Shown here piece by piece: positions 44,388-52,841 of a DNA stretch of 52,841 bases (positions within the stretch are counted from its first letter, which is position 1; every line of letters begins with the position of its first letter). This stretch comes from Thermoplasmata archaeon (GTDB lineage Archaea > Thermoplasmatota > Thermoplasmata > Thermoplasmatales > Thermoplasmataceae). The notes below the pieces were generated by a model. It had not been told where the DNA came from. It did not search any database and saw nothing but the letters and a program-made list of their open reading frames with translations. The stretch is taken from positions 1-52,841 of the forward strand of contig JAJZZM010000009.1 in the NCBI GenBank assembly GCA_021797555.1, given 5' to 3'. Both the position numbers and the translations under genes were made by a program.

Positions 44388-46082
44388 ATGGAAAAAAAAG
44401 AATATGATGCAGTTATTTTAGGGGGAGGGCTTGCAGGTTTAATGGCAGCTAATATTACTGCTTCTGCAGGTTTTTCTGTAGCAGTTGTCTCAAAGGTTTT
44501 TCCAACAAGGTCGCATTCATCGGCAGCCGAGGGCGGAATTGCCGCATATATAAAGGATAATTCAGATCCTAATGATGACCCTGATTTCATGTCATATGAT
44601 GAGGTCAAGGGTGGAGATTATTTAGTAGATCAGGATGCTGCAGAATTATTATCTGCAAAGTCTGGAGAAATTGTCCATATTTTAGATTCGTGGGGGGCAC
44701 CTTTTAATAGACAACCAGATGGCAGAATTGCGTTGAGGTATTTTGGAGGGCAAACATACCCAAGAACACGATTTGTTGCAGATAAAACCGGCATGGCATT
44801 GCTGCATACACTGTTTGAGCATGCAACAGGTCTTAAAAATATAGATTTTTATAATGAGTACTATGTTCTGGATATAGTTAAAGAAGGCAAGGATGTAAAC
44901 GGTTTGGTTGCAATGGAAATGAAAACCATGGATCCAATCTATTTAAAATCACGTGCATTATTAATAGCTTCCGGTGGTCTTGGAATGATATACAAACATA
45001 CAACAAACAGTTACATAAACACCGGTGATGGCTATGGCATAGCATTAAGATCCGGTGTTGCCTTAAAAGACCCTGAATTTGTGCAGTTCCATCCTACAGG
45101 TTTATATCCATCAGATATTTTAATAAGTGAGGCTGCAAGGGCAGAAGGTGCAATACTAAAAAACAATAAGGGAGAAAGATTTATGGCAAGATACGCACCA
45201 CATAAATTTGATCTTGCCCCAAGGGATATTGTATCAAGGTCAATGACAATAGAAATACGGGAAGGCCGTGGCTTTGAAGGCGGCTACTTGGGATTAGATT
45301 TAACGCATTTGGGCAGGGAATATATAATGGACAGGTTAAGTTTAGCATATGATGCTGCAAAAACATTTTCTGGTGTTGATGCAACGGAAGAAATGATCCC
45401 TGTAAGGCCTGCACAGCATTACTTCATGGGTGGAATAGATGTTGATATAACAGGAACAAACCATGATTTAAATGGAATTTTTGCTGCAGGAGAAGCTGCA
45501 TGTGTATCTGTACATGGTGCAAACAGGCTGGGTTCCAACTCATTATTAGAAACATTAGTTTATGGAAGAGAAACAGGGAATGCCATGGTAAATTTCCTTA
45601 AATCACATAAGAGTATGGAATCAAACAGCAATGTTGATAGTATTATAAACACTGCATATTCCTACATAAAAAGGGAAACGGGAGAGCATTTTGGAACATT
45701 ATTAAATGAATTAAGGGATATCATGTGGGATAATGTTGGCGTTTTCAGGGACCAAAAGAAATTGGAAGAGGCTGTAAGGAAAATATCTGACTTAAGAAAA
45801 AGGTCATTAAATATGTATGTAACCGATAAAAGCAATAATTACAATACTGAAGCTTTCAATGCATTTGAAACCAGGAATATGTTAGACGTTGCATTTGCCA
45901 TTTCTTCAGCTGCATTGAATAGAAAGGAAACAAGAGGCGCACATTACCGTGATGATTATCCAAACAGGGATGATGACAACTGGATGAAGCATACAATAAC
46001 ATATTTGGGCGACAACGAAATAAAAATAACGTATAAGCCAGTTAATTATACCAGGTGGAAACCTGAACCGAGGGTGTATTAA
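44388..46082 (+). CDS. sdhA: Succinate dehydrogenase flavoprotein subunit
   Basis: This 564-residue protein binds FAD covalently at His43 ([14 protein letters not shown]). It has [20 protein letters not shown] at the N-terminus, the active-site [20 protein letters not shown] and [16 protein letters not shown], and [18 protein letters not shown]. The ATG at 44388 is preferred to any farther start because TTGGTGGTT lies about 7 bases before it and family homology begins there. It oxidises succinate to fumarate and is first in sdhA-B-E-F. The region between the insertion element and this gene (44120-44387) should hold the promoter. Confidence 0.95.
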   Translation: MEKKEYDAVILGGGLAGLMAANITASAGFSVAVVSKVFPTRSHSSAAEGGIAAYIKDNSDPNDDPDFMSYDEVKGGDYLVDQDAAELLSAKSGEIVHILDSWGAPFNRQPDGRIALRYFGGQTYPRTRFVADKTGMALLHTLFEHATGLKNIDFYNEYYVLDIVKEGKDVNGLVAMEMKTMDPIYLKSRALLIASGGLGMIYKHTTNSYINTGDGYGIALRSGVALKDPEFVQFHPTGLYPSDILISEAARAEGAILKNNKGERFMARYAPHKFDLAPRDIVSRSMTIEIREGRGFEGGYLGLDLTHLGREYIMDRLSLAYDAAKTFSGVDATEEMIPVRPAQHYFMGGIDVDITGTNHDLNGIFAAGEAACVSVHGANRLGSNSLLETLVYGRETGNAMVNFLKSHKSMESNSNVDSIINTAYSYIKRETGEHFGTLLNELRDIMWDNVGVFRDQKKLEEAVRKISDLRKRSLNMYVTDKSNNYNTEAFNAFETRNMLDVAFAISSAALNRKETRGAHYRDDYPNRDDDNWMKHTITYLGDNEIKITYKPVNYTRWKPEPRVY

Positions 46083-46083
46083 A

Positions 46084-47028
46084 ATGGAAGAGAAGGAAAT
46101 AACTGTTAACATAAAAAAGTATAATGAAAATGATGGGGCTTTCTGGAAATCATATAAGGTAAAAGCAGATAGGTATACACAGATGACCGAGGTATTAAGA
46201 AGAATTAAAACTGAGCAGGACCCGTCATTATCATACAGGGCTTCATGCCATATGGCTGTATGTGGCAGCTGTGCAATGAAAATCAACGGTGTGCCGTCAT
46301 TAGCATGCAAAACCATGGCATTCAAGGCAACTGATGAAAAAAATGAGATAAATCTGGAAAGCATGGATTATTACAAGGAGGTACGTGATTTAATACCTGA
46401 TATTGATACATTCTATGATAGAATGTATAAGGCACTACCGGGATTAGCCGCCGATGAGGAAGTAATAGCGGGCAAAGCGGAACAGAGGATGCTGCCAGAG
46501 GAACAGAAAGAGGTATGGCAATTTCAGGGATGCATATACTGCGGCTTATGTGTTTCGGCATGCCCCTCTGTAAAGGAAGATGAGAAATTTTTAGGACCGG
46601 CAGCACATGCCAAGGGTTATAGATATATTGCAGATGACAGAGATACAAAAAAGGAAGAAAGAATAAATACATTGATGGATAGTGCATGGAGGTGTACATC
46701 ATGTTATATGTGTTATGAGGTGTGCCCGCAGGATGTTCAGCCTGTAATAGCAATAAAGAAAACAAAGTCATACCTTAATGATTACCGTGGCCCTGAAACA
46801 GATGTAATAGCAATGGCAAGAAAACACGACAATGCCATATTAGAATTAATAAATGATACAGGCAAAATAAAGGAATCATCTTTATATTTAAAAACATTTG
46901 GCCTTGGCGAAGCCATAAAAGATTCTGTAAATATGCTAAGATCAGGAAAAATAAAATATGCATTTACAAAGGATAACGATGTTAAAAATATTAACGAAAT
47001 AAAAAAAATAATGGGTGATAAAAAATGA
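46084..47028 (+). CDS. sdhB: Succinate dehydrogenase iron-sulfur subunit
   Basis: This 314-residue protein has the N-terminal 2Fe-2S domain ([20 protein letters not shown] then C at LACKTM) and a C-terminal domain with [15 protein letters not shown] and [18 protein letters not shown]. The C-terminal extension of about 70 residues ([17 protein letters not shown] onward) is longer than in classical SdhB and found with type E complexes. It begins 1 base after the sdhA stop with GAGGGTG as the ribosome site. Confidence 0.94.
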   Translation: MEEKEITVNIKKYNENDGAFWKSYKVKADRYTQMTEVLRRIKTEQDPSLSYRASCHMAVCGSCAMKINGVPSLACKTMAFKATDEKNEINLESMDYYKEVRDLIPDIDTFYDRMYKALPGLAADEEVIAGKAEQRMLPEEQKEVWQFQGCIYCGLCVSACPSVKEDEKFLGPAAHAKGYRYIADDRDTKKEERINTLMDSAWRCTSCYMCYEVCPQDVQPVIAIKKTKSYLNDYRGPETDVIAMARKHDNAILELINDTGKIKESSLYLKTFGLGEAIKDSVNMLRSGKIKYAFTKDNDVKNINEIKKIMGDKK

Positions 47029-47897
47029 AAGTAGCTTATTATCCGGGATGTGCGTCCCACGGAATAGCAAAGGATGTTGATATAGCAACGCAGTTGATAG
47101 CAAAGGATTTGGATCTTGAATTAATGGAAGTAGATGACTGGAACTGCTGTGGTGGAGGCTTCATGGATGACAAAAGTGAGGAAATACATGTAGCATTGAA
47201 TTTAAGAAACCTGGAAAAGGTAAAAGAAATGGGATTCAATAAAATGGCAACACCATGCAGTGTATGTTTAAATTCACACAGAATTGCATCTGATAAATAT
47301 GAAAAAAATCCTGAATTAAAGGAAAATGTAGACAAAAGGTTAAAAAATGCGGATATTGAATATGATAACAGTGTCGATTCAGAGCATTTTATATGGACAT
47401 TAATACGCGATGTTGGTATAGACAATATAAAGAAACACGTAAAAAAACCGTTGAAAGGGATAAAAATTGGCACATATTATGGATGCCAGCTCCTAAGGCC
47501 ATATGAGGTAATGGGATTTGAATCCCCATTTAAGCCTACAAGCGTAATGGATTTAGTTGCAGCAACAGGTGCAACACCGGTGTCATTTCCATTAAAAAGT
47601 GCATGCTGTGGTTTTCCACTGATGGGTTCAAATCCACCTGTTGGATTAAAAATGGCAGATAATATTTTAGGCAATGCAAGAAACAATGGAGCGGAAATGC
47701 TTGTGCACCCATGTTCATTATGCCATCTGCAATTGGATGTGACGCAACTAAAGATAAAGGATCAGTTCAAACAGGACTGGACATTGCCAGTACTTTACAT
47801 AACACAGCTAATAGGATTATCATTCGGATATACGCCCGGGGAGTTAGGTATTGGAAAGATAACAACAGAATACCTTAAGGAAAGGGGGTTCACATGA
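47025..47897 (+). CDS. sdhE: Succinate dehydrogenase SdhE-type subunit with two CCG domains
   Basis: This 290-residue protein resembles HdrB of heterodisulfide reductase. It has two cysteine-rich CCG domains: YYPGCASHG ... [13 protein letters not shown] ... [11 protein letters not shown], and YYGCQLLRP ... [13 protein letters not shown] ... [10 protein letters not shown]. They bind an unusual iron-sulfur cluster. Such a subunit replaces the heme b membrane anchors of classical complex II (SdhC/D). It overlaps sdhB by 4 bases (ATGA) and has GGGTGAT as a ribosome site. Confidence 0.92.
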   Translation: MKVAYYPGCASHGIAKDVDIATQLIAKDLDLELMEVDDWNCCGGGFMDDKSEEIHVALNLRNLEKVKEMGFNKMATPCSVCLNSHRIASDKYEKNPELKENVDKRLKNADIEYDNSVDSEHFIWTLIRDVGIDNIKKHVKKPLKGIKIGTYYGCQLLRPYEVMGFESPFKPTSVMDLVAATGATPVSFPLKSACCGFPLMGSNPPVGLKMADNILGNARNNGAEMLVHPCSLCHLQLDVTQLKIKDQFKQDWTLPVLYITQLIGLSFGYTPGELGIGKITTEYLKERGFT

Positions 47898-48241
47898 ATT
47901 ATCAGGATCTGTTGAAAGGTTTAGAAATAACGGATGAAAAGGATGTTTCACCGAGGCCGGATGCCGATCCATTTGCCACAGAGGTCTATTATAAAAAAGG
48001 TGATCTATTTTACGGGAAACTGCATATACGAAAATCAAACAATGCAATGTATTTATCAGTAATATCAAAAATACCATTTAACTGGAAATTACTGGTACCG
48101 GACATGAAATTTTCCGGTGAATTAGTTGATTCAGCCGGAGGTCTTCTCTGGTTAAAGGAAAATGAAAAAACAATAAACAATGATATAAATTACATTGAAA
48201 AATATTTAACCGACCTAAAAAATAAAAATAATAAAAATTAA
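47894..48241 (+). CDS. sdhF: Succinate dehydrogenase SdhF-like small subunit
   Basis: This 115-residue protein has no clear membrane helix and contains [20 protein letters not shown] and [20 protein letters not shown]. The position after sdhE, size and 4-base overlap match SdhF of Sulfolobales type E complexes, a peripheral, possibly amphipathic subunit. AAGGGGG lies before the ATG. Sequence identity alone would not name it. It converges with the oxidoreductase beta gene, with stops 1 base apart. Confidence 0.75.
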   Translation: MNYQDLLKGLEITDEKDVSPRPDADPFATEVYYKKGDLFYGKLHIRKSNNAMYLSVISKIPFNWKLLVPDMKFSGELVDSAGGLLWLKENEKTINNDINYIEKYLTDLKNKNNKN

Positions 48242-48242
48242 T

Positions 48243-49178
48243 TTATTCTATTTCTTTTTCTATGAATGTTTTTATTGGGTCAACTATTGTATATCCATCT
48301 TTATCAGAAACATCCTGATCTGAAGGAGGGTATTTTAAATAATCCGGGACTATTTTTGACAATCTTTCAGTAAAAGGCGGCACAGTATTGTTTTCATAGA
48401 ATATCCCTATGGGTATTTTATCTCCCCATTTTAATGACATATCATAACCTCTATTGAACTTTTCATCCTCTTCAGATTTATCATTTACAACAGGGTCCCA
48501 TGATTTGTCGTCCTCTAATTTATATACTCTTTTCCTGAACCAGTCCAGTGTATTTACATCATTATATGTCGGGCATGGCTGTAATATCTCTATTACTGAT
48601 GATCCTTTATGCTTCATTGCCCTTTCTATTAGCATTGACAGCTGCTTTATTTCAGATGAGAAACCTCTTGCAACAAAGGAATATCCTGATGCCATTGCCA
48701 GTGCTATAGGATTTATTTTATCAAACATATTTGGTCTGGGTATACTTTTTACCTTCTCACCTAAAGGCATTGTTGGTGCTGCCTGGCCTTTAGTTAAGCC
48801 GTATACTGCATTATTGTACAGTAATACAACTATGCCTGAATTCCTTCTCCCCTCTGCAACCAAATGCCCTGCGCCTATACCTAATAAGTCACCGTCACCG
48901 CCCATTACAAGTACATTTAATTTGGGATTTGCCAGTTTTACTCCAACGGCATATGGTATTGATCTTCCATGCAGTGTATGTGCTCCCGCTATATTTAAAT
49001 AATGAGGTGTTTTGCCTGAACATCCTATACCTGATAATGCCACTACATCTTTAGGGTCCATTTTCATATTTGCCAGTGCCTGTGTTACTGCAGAAACTAT
49101 ACCGAAATCCCCGCATCCGGGGCACCAGTCTATTGTTATATCACTCCTATAATTATATTTTTCTACACTTTTTTCCAT
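48243..49178 (-). CDS. 2-oxoacid:ferredoxin oxidoreductase, beta subunit
   Basis: This 311-residue subunit binds thiamine diphosphate at GGDGDLLGIGAGHLVAEGRRN with the partner N in LLYNNAVYGLTKGQ. It has cluster cysteines in DWCPGCGDFG and SGIGCSGKTPHYL. With the alpha subunit gene just upstream it converts pyruvate or 2-oxoglutarate and CoA to the acyl-CoA with reduced ferredoxin. AAGGTGATATAAATG is the ribosome site, 10 bases after the alpha stop. Confidence 0.93.
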   Translation of the reverse strand: MEKSVEKYNYRSDITIDWCPGCGDFGIVSAVTQALANMKMDPKDVVALSGIGCSGKTPHYLNIAGAHTLHGRSIPYAVGVKLANPKLNVLVMGGDGDLLGIGAGHLVAEGRRNSGIVVLLYNNAVYGLTKGQAAPTMPLGEKVKSIPRPNMFDKINPIALAMASGYSFVARGFSSEIKQLSMLIERAMKHKGSSVIEILQPCPTYNDVNTLDWFRKRVYKLEDDKSWDPVVNDKSEEDEKFNRGYDMSLKWGDKIPIGIFYENNTVPPFTERLSKIVPDYLKYPPSDQDVSDKDGYTIVDPIKTFIEKEIE

Positions 49179-49188
49179 TTATATCACC

Positions 49189-51087
49189 TTATGAACCATT
49201 TTCAAGCACTGCCATCTCAAGCTCTTTGTTCATTATGCGTTTTGTTGATTTTATAACTTCATCCAGTGTCATGTGCCTTCCATTGTATTTTAGAATGAAG
49301 TTGTTTATTCCTATTCCCGTATTCATCCTTATTACTTTTGCAGCCTGCCCTGTCATATTGCTTTCAACATCTATTATTAATTTTGAGTTTTTTAATACCT
49401 TTTCAACATATTCCGATGGGAATGGCTCAAACATTTTCAGATATAATAGGTTTGCTGATATTCCATCCTTATTTAATTCATCTATTACATCAAGCAATAA
49501 GCTTTTCTGGCTTCCCCATGTTACATATGTTATCTCAGCATCCTTATTTCCATATAATATTACTTTGTCTTCCAGAGGTATCTCTCTATCTGCAACTAAA
49601 AGTTTTCTCATTCTCTTTTCCATCATTTTATCTCTCATAGATGTATCTTCTGTCACATGACCTAATTCATTATGTTCATCCCCCGTCATCCAGAATATAT
49701 CCTTGCCAAATACACCATACGGTGAGATACCGTCATCTACTTTTAAATCATATCTTTTATAATTCTCATGATTATTGTTATCCTTGTATTTCTCTATTTT
49801 TACCTTTTTAATATCTATTTCTGGAACTAAATCCATTGTATTTGCCAGTGTTTTATCCACAAGATGTATAACAGGCATCTGATATTTCTGTGCATAATTC
49901 AATGCATTCATTGCATCATATATGCACTCCTCCATATCGCCTGATGAAATTACCATTTTAGGGAATTCTCCATGCCCGGTATTTAATGCAAATAATAAAT
50001 CTGCCTGCCCGTTTCTTGTGGGCAATCCTGTTGATGGACCACCCCTCTGGTAAAACGTTATAACTACCGGTATTTCTGTCATGCCTGCAAATGATATTCC
50101 TTCGGCCATTAATGAAAAACCTGGACCCGATGTTGCAGTTGCACTTCTGGCACCTGTAAGGGCAGCCCCGTTTGCCATGTTTACCGCAGATAATTCATCC
50201 TCACACTGGACAACTACTAACCCAGCTTTTTTTAAATTTTCTGTTTCATTTTCCAGGAATTTTATATCCTCATGGTTTTCAAGCAAAGTGCTCTCATCAC
50301 TTGCCGGTGTTATTGGATAATATGTCTGGAATCTAAGTCCTCCCATTAACTTGCCTATTGAAACTGCATCGTTGCCTGTTAACAGCATTCTTGGTATCAC
50401 CGGATATGTTTTTAGTACTTCCGGTTTTATTTCCGATTTGTCAACATAATCATAGGCCGCTTGTATGACCTTTAAGTTTGAATCTACAACAGATGGTTTT
50501 TTGCTGAATGCATATTTTATTCCCTCATATGCATGCTCTATATCCAGGCCAAGAATTGCAAGGGTTGTTCCAGCTCCAAGTGTGTTATAATATCTTGTTG
50601 CCGGTCCTTCAGGAACACAATTATTTATTAATTTATCAAAAGGCATTGCAATTGGCATTGCACCTACACTCCTGAAATAATCAAGTATACCGTGGATGTC
50701 CAGCGTTAAATTTCTTGACTTTAACTCATTAACTATTCTATCCATAGTATCCGAGGTTATCATTCTTGCATTTTTTAACTCAAATTTGTCAAATGATGTA
50801 TCGTATATTATTTTCCCATTGTGTGATACATCAAACATATGTTCAAATAATGTATCAGGGTCAAGAGCCACCATTATATCTACCGGGTATTTCAAAGATT
50901 TGGGACGCTTATGCATTATCCTGAAATGTATATAACTGTGCCTCCCCTTTATATTTGAATGGTACTCTCTTATACCGTATATATTGTATCCTGCAAGTGA
51001 AAATGCCATACTTATCATATTTGCAGCGCTATCTATTCCTCCACCCTGTGGACCTCCCACAAGAAGATTAATATCTGTTTCCTGCAT
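49189..51087 (-). CDS. 2-oxoacid:ferredoxin oxidoreductase, fused gamma-alpha subunit
   Basis: This 632-residue subunit has a gamma domain at about residues 1-195 (NLLVGGPQGGGIDSAANMIS) followed by the alpha domain with TYYPITPASDESTLLEN. The Y-P-I-T-P motif marks the two-subunit archaeal type that accepts several 2-oxoacids. Also visible are ATATSGPGFSLMAEG and RGGPSTGLPTRNGQADL. I choose the ATG at 51087 (MQETDINLL) over a TTG at 51096: family homology begins there and a TATA-like TTTTTAAAT lies about 30 bases before. It is the first gene of the pair. Confidence 0.93.
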   Translation of the reverse strand: MQETDINLLVGGPQGGGIDSAANMISMAFSLAGYNIYGIREYHSNIKGRHSYIHFRIMHKRPKSLKYPVDIMVALDPDTLFEHMFDVSHNGKIIYDTSFDKFELKNARMITSDTMDRIVNELKSRNLTLDIHGILDYFRSVGAMPIAMPFDKLINNCVPEGPATRYYNTLGAGTTLAILGLDIEHAYEGIKYAFSKKPSVVDSNLKVIQAAYDYVDKSEIKPEVLKTYPVIPRMLLTGNDAVSIGKLMGGLRFQTYYPITPASDESTLLENHEDIKFLENETENLKKAGLVVVQCEDELSAVNMANGAALTGARSATATSGPGFSLMAEGISFAGMTEIPVVITFYQRGGPSTGLPTRNGQADLLFALNTGHGEFPKMVISSGDMEECIYDAMNALNYAQKYQMPVIHLVDKTLANTMDLVPEIDIKKVKIEKYKDNNNHENYKRYDLKVDDGISPYGVFGKDIFWMTGDEHNELGHVTEDTSMRDKMMEKRMRKLLVADREIPLEDKVILYGNKDAEITYVTWGSQKSLLLDVIDELNKDGISANLLYLKMFEPFPSEYVEKVLKNSKLIIDVESNMTGQAAKVIRMNTGIGINNFILKYNGRHMTLDEVIKSTKRIMNKELEMAVLENGS

Positions 51088-51208
51088 TGTTATCAATACT
51101 ATAAGCCTTAATTGATTTAAAAACTTTTTTATCGGTTTATAAGTCTAAAATTATTTATATAATTAAAATAACTATATAATCCAACATAAAAAAACGCATT
51201 ATTATATT

Positions 51209-51493
51209 TTATATATATTTCATCCATTCCATGATTGGATCATCATCCAATAATTCAGTTTCCGTCTTTCCAAAGTTTGTAATAGTTACAAATTTGAAAA
51301 AATATATTTTATCTCCTTTTAAATCACCATACATCACATGCTCTACACTCTCTCCATCTGGGAAATGTGCTTCTGCTTCAGGCGTATTTGGAACAAAATG
51401 CAATTCCATAATGCCGTTTTTTTCGTATAATTTATATGATGAATTCTCAAGCACGTAATTTTCAAGTTTCTTCTTTTCTATATTTGGTCTCAT
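51209..51493 (-). CDS. Hypothetical acidic protein, 94 residues
   Basis: This is a soluble protein with an alternating strand pattern (YKLYEKNGIMELHFVPN, DKIYFFKFVTITNFGKTE) and an acidic end (ELLDDDPIMEWMKYI). I do not recognise a family. It is flanked by AT-rich promoter-like sequence on its own strand (51494-51530), and codon use is like that of neighbours, so it is probably real. Confidence 0.65.
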   Translation of the reverse strand: MRPNIEKKKLENYVLENSSYKLYEKNGIMELHFVPNTPEAEAHFPDGESVEHVMYGDLKGDKIYFFKFVTITNFGKTETELLDDDPIMEWMKYI

Positions 51494-51643
51494 ATTTAAA
51501 TATAATAATATCTTATATAAATTTATTATAAGGGAATAAATGTTATATTGATTATATTTTATATGTTTTATAGGAAATATGAATATTTTATCCTTTTAGA
51601 TTATATTTCATCAGAATTAAATATTATAATACAATGCAAATTA

Positions 51644-51808
51644 ATGGAAAAAACATGTGGCATATGCAATAAAAAATTTCAATGTGGTGGCATATTATGC
51701 TGGTGTAAAAGCATAAAATTAAATAAAAATAATTTAGGTATTTTAAAATTAATGTCAAATGATTGTGTTTGTTATGACTGTTTAAGCAATTTGAAAAACA
51801 ATGAATGA
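51644..51808 (+). CDS. Cysteine-rich CWC-family-like protein, 54 residues
   Basis: The protein reads MEKTCGICNKKFQCGGILCW, then C-K-S-I-K and ends with CVCYDCLSNLKNNE. The spacing C-x2-C-x4-C-x5-C-W-C followed by C-x-C-x2-C-L matches the small CWC zinc-binding family. The ATG at 51644 is chosen because the family begins here and AAATATTATAATAC lies about 25 bases upstream; a longer frame from 51548 would add an unrelated hydrophobic leader. Function unknown. Confidence 0.7.
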   Translation: MEKTCGICNKKFQCGGILCWCKSIKLNKNNLGILKLMSNDCVCYDCLSNLKNNE

Positions 51809-51832
51809 AATATAAGTAAAAAATATGGTAAT

Positions 51833-52234
51833 ATGGACTGCAAATTCTGCAATATAAATGATTATGTATTTATTGACAGATATTCTGTTGCTTTCCTGGA
51901 TAATAAGCCATTATTCAGGGGCCATTTATTATTAATACCATTAGAACATTATAATAACATTTTTGATATACCGTATGGAATATTAAAAAAATTGTCGGAA
52001 AATACAAAATTATTATCAACTGCATTAAAAAACGCATTAAACTGCGATGGAATACTAATAATAAACAATAATATAATAAGCCAGAGCATTAATCATTATC
52101 ATATCCATATAATACCAAGGAATCATAAGGATGGCTTAAGGGGATTTATGTGGCCAAGGATAAAGTATATAAATGATGATGAAAAAAGTTATTACAAAAA
52201 TAAAATAATAGAGGCAATTAATAATATAAAATAA
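51833..52234 (+). CDS. HIT family nucleotide hydrolase/transferase
   Basis: This 133-residue protein has the histidine triad SINHYHIHIIPRNHKDG (H-x-H-x-H) and the N-terminal CKFCNINDYVFIDRYSVAFL followed by GHLLLIPLEHYNN. HIT proteins hydrolyse nucleoside phosphoramidates, Ap4A or similar compounds. The C-x2-C pair near the start is a zinc-binding feature of some HIT proteins. It starts 24 bases after the CWC-like gene and could share its transcript. Confidence 0.9.
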   Translation: MDCKFCNINDYVFIDRYSVAFLDNKPLFRGHLLLIPLEHYNNIFDIPYGILKKLSENTKLLSTALKNALNCDGILIINNNIISQSINHYHIHIIPRNHKDGLRGFMWPRIKYINDDEKSYYKNKIIEAINNIK

Positions 52235-52624
52235 ATATTAATTATTATTTTTATTTTATTCTATTAATCCCCTTATTTTTCATTTTTTCATGGAATTTAT
52301 TATTAAACGATTCTAAAGTTGTTGATTTTCTATTTGTTTCCTAAATATTATATCCATTTTATTCAAAACTTTATTCCCGGCAATTCTGATAACAGGCATG
52401 CAAGATTATATATGTTGTTTCCATGATATTCATGATGTTTAAATTCTATGAAGCATAATTATAAAATTATATAAAACATTATAATATATACGGTATATTT
52501 TTATATCATATAATATCAATAATAAAAATTAATTATTCATATTAATAGTATAATATATTGATATTACAATTATATTATATAAATAAAAAGTAAACTATTA
52601 ATATTATTATATATTATTTATATT
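52235..52624. other. 390-base gap with the acetyl-CoA synthetase promoter
   Basis: No gene is recognised. A TATA-like ATTATATAAATAAAAAG lies at 52572-52588 and ATTATATATTATTTATATT immediately before the start, so a short leader or leaderless transcript is likely. On the reverse strand near 52440-52370 a protein-like piece HHEYHGNNIYNLACLLSELP then GIKF is followed by TGA; it may be a gene remnant. Confidence 0.35.
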
Positions 52625-52841
52625 ATGGAGGAGAATTTACCTTTCAATGAAAATTATAATGTAAACCTTTTAAAATATTATGATGATTATAATAGAGCCA
52701 GAAATGATCCATCTGGTTTCTGGAATGAAAAGGCTAAAATAATAGACTGGTTCAGGCCCTTTGATAGGGTTCTGGATGATTCAAACAAACCATTCTATAA
52801 ATGGTTTGTCAATGGAAAGACAAATATGTCATACAACTGCC
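52625..52841 (+). CDS. Acetyl-CoA synthetase, N-terminal part (truncated by window edge)
   Basis: The ATG at 52625 opens a frame of 72 codons reaching the window end. It reads YDDYNRARNDPSGFWNEKAK, then IIDWFRPFDRVLDDSNKPFY and KWFVNGKTNMSYNC, the conserved N-terminal block of AMP-forming acetyl- or propionyl-CoA synthetases (F-W-x-x-x-A ... L-x-W-x-x-P-F-x-x-V-x-D). The adenylate-forming motifs lie outside the window. It would activate acetate for the citrate synthase pathway. Confidence 0.88.
   Translation, partial: MEENLPFNENYNVNLLKYYDDYNRARNDPSGFWNEKAKIIDWFRPFDRVLDDSNKPFYKWFVNGKTNMSYNC

Noticed and set aside
49070-49660. + strand frame of 196 codons opposite the oxidoreductase genes
   Set aside because: Spans the junction of two well-supported reverse-strand genes and has only shadow-like composition.
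1-52841. tRNA, rRNA and CRISPR arrays
   Set aside because: No GC-rich cloverleaf-like block, no GGTTCGA-type T-loop and no regularly spaced direct repeats were found on reading through the window.

Overview
The window looks like chromosomal DNA of an extremely acidophilic archaeon of the Thermoplasmatales, most probably Picrophilus. This rests on very AT-rich DNA with AUA/AAU-rich codon use, many leaderless genes with a TATA box about 25 bases before the start codon, a tricorn protease, a cytochrome P450 that closely resembles the CYP231A2 type of Picrophilus, a fused electron-transfer flavoprotein and a non-classical (type E) succinate dehydrogenase. No rRNA, tRNA or CRISPR array was seen. 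Genus assignment is recognition from memory, not a search.

Layout. 1-6000: the start of an unrecognised gene, a GPR1/FUN34/YaaH-type acetate permease, then molybdenum cofactor genes (mobB on +; moaA-moaD-moeA-moeA/PBP-mobA on -). 6000-13000: a decayed GH5 glycosidase, an MFS transporter, a CBS protein, a three-gene operon for a four-carbon sugar acid (a kinase split into two genes plus a PdxA2-like dehydrogenase), a P450 and an acetamidase/formamidase. 13100-23000: an S9 peptidase gene cut by one TAG codon, an MFS transporter, a 3-hydroxyacyl-CoA dehydrogenase, an FMN 2-hydroxyacid oxidase, a UPF0173 hydrolase and tricorn. 23400-34100: small zinc-ribbon genes, an orphan molybdenum hydroxylase large subunit, a glycosylated surface protein pair, an ATPase-like protein without a P-loop, a second hydroxyacyl-CoA dehydrogenase, the cobalamin genes cbiJ-cbiC-cbiD and an MFS gene also cut by one TAG codon. 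34800-39000: a metallo-beta-lactamase protein and an etfBA-fixC-fixX operon. 40100-51100: a central metabolism block with citrate synthase, malate dehydrogenase, the sdhABEF operon and 2-oxoacid:ferredoxin oxidoreductase, interrupted by an IS256-type element with a deleted catalytic core that sits inside a DeoR-like remnant. 51200-end: small genes, an HIT protein and the start of acetyl-CoA synthetase.

How the genes fit together. Acetate uptake and activation lie at the two ends, and TCA-cycle enzymes, 2-oxoacid oxidoreductase, succinate dehydrogenase and ETF/FixCX supply reduced ferredoxin and quinol. The molybdenum cofactor genes would serve enzymes such as the orphan hydroxylase. First genes of transcription units are mostly leaderless, while genes inside operons carry GGTGAT-type Shine-Dalgarno sequences.

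Most notable: two otherwise intact genes (S9 peptidase, MFS) each carry a single in-frame TAG, while none of about 49 intact genes ends in TAG; a 37-bp intergenic element is repeated upstream of three unrelated genes; an internally deleted IS256 copy can be removed on paper to restore a DeoR-like reading frame; and a four-carbon acid kinase is naturally split. I saw nothing that I can call a wholly new system with confidence.
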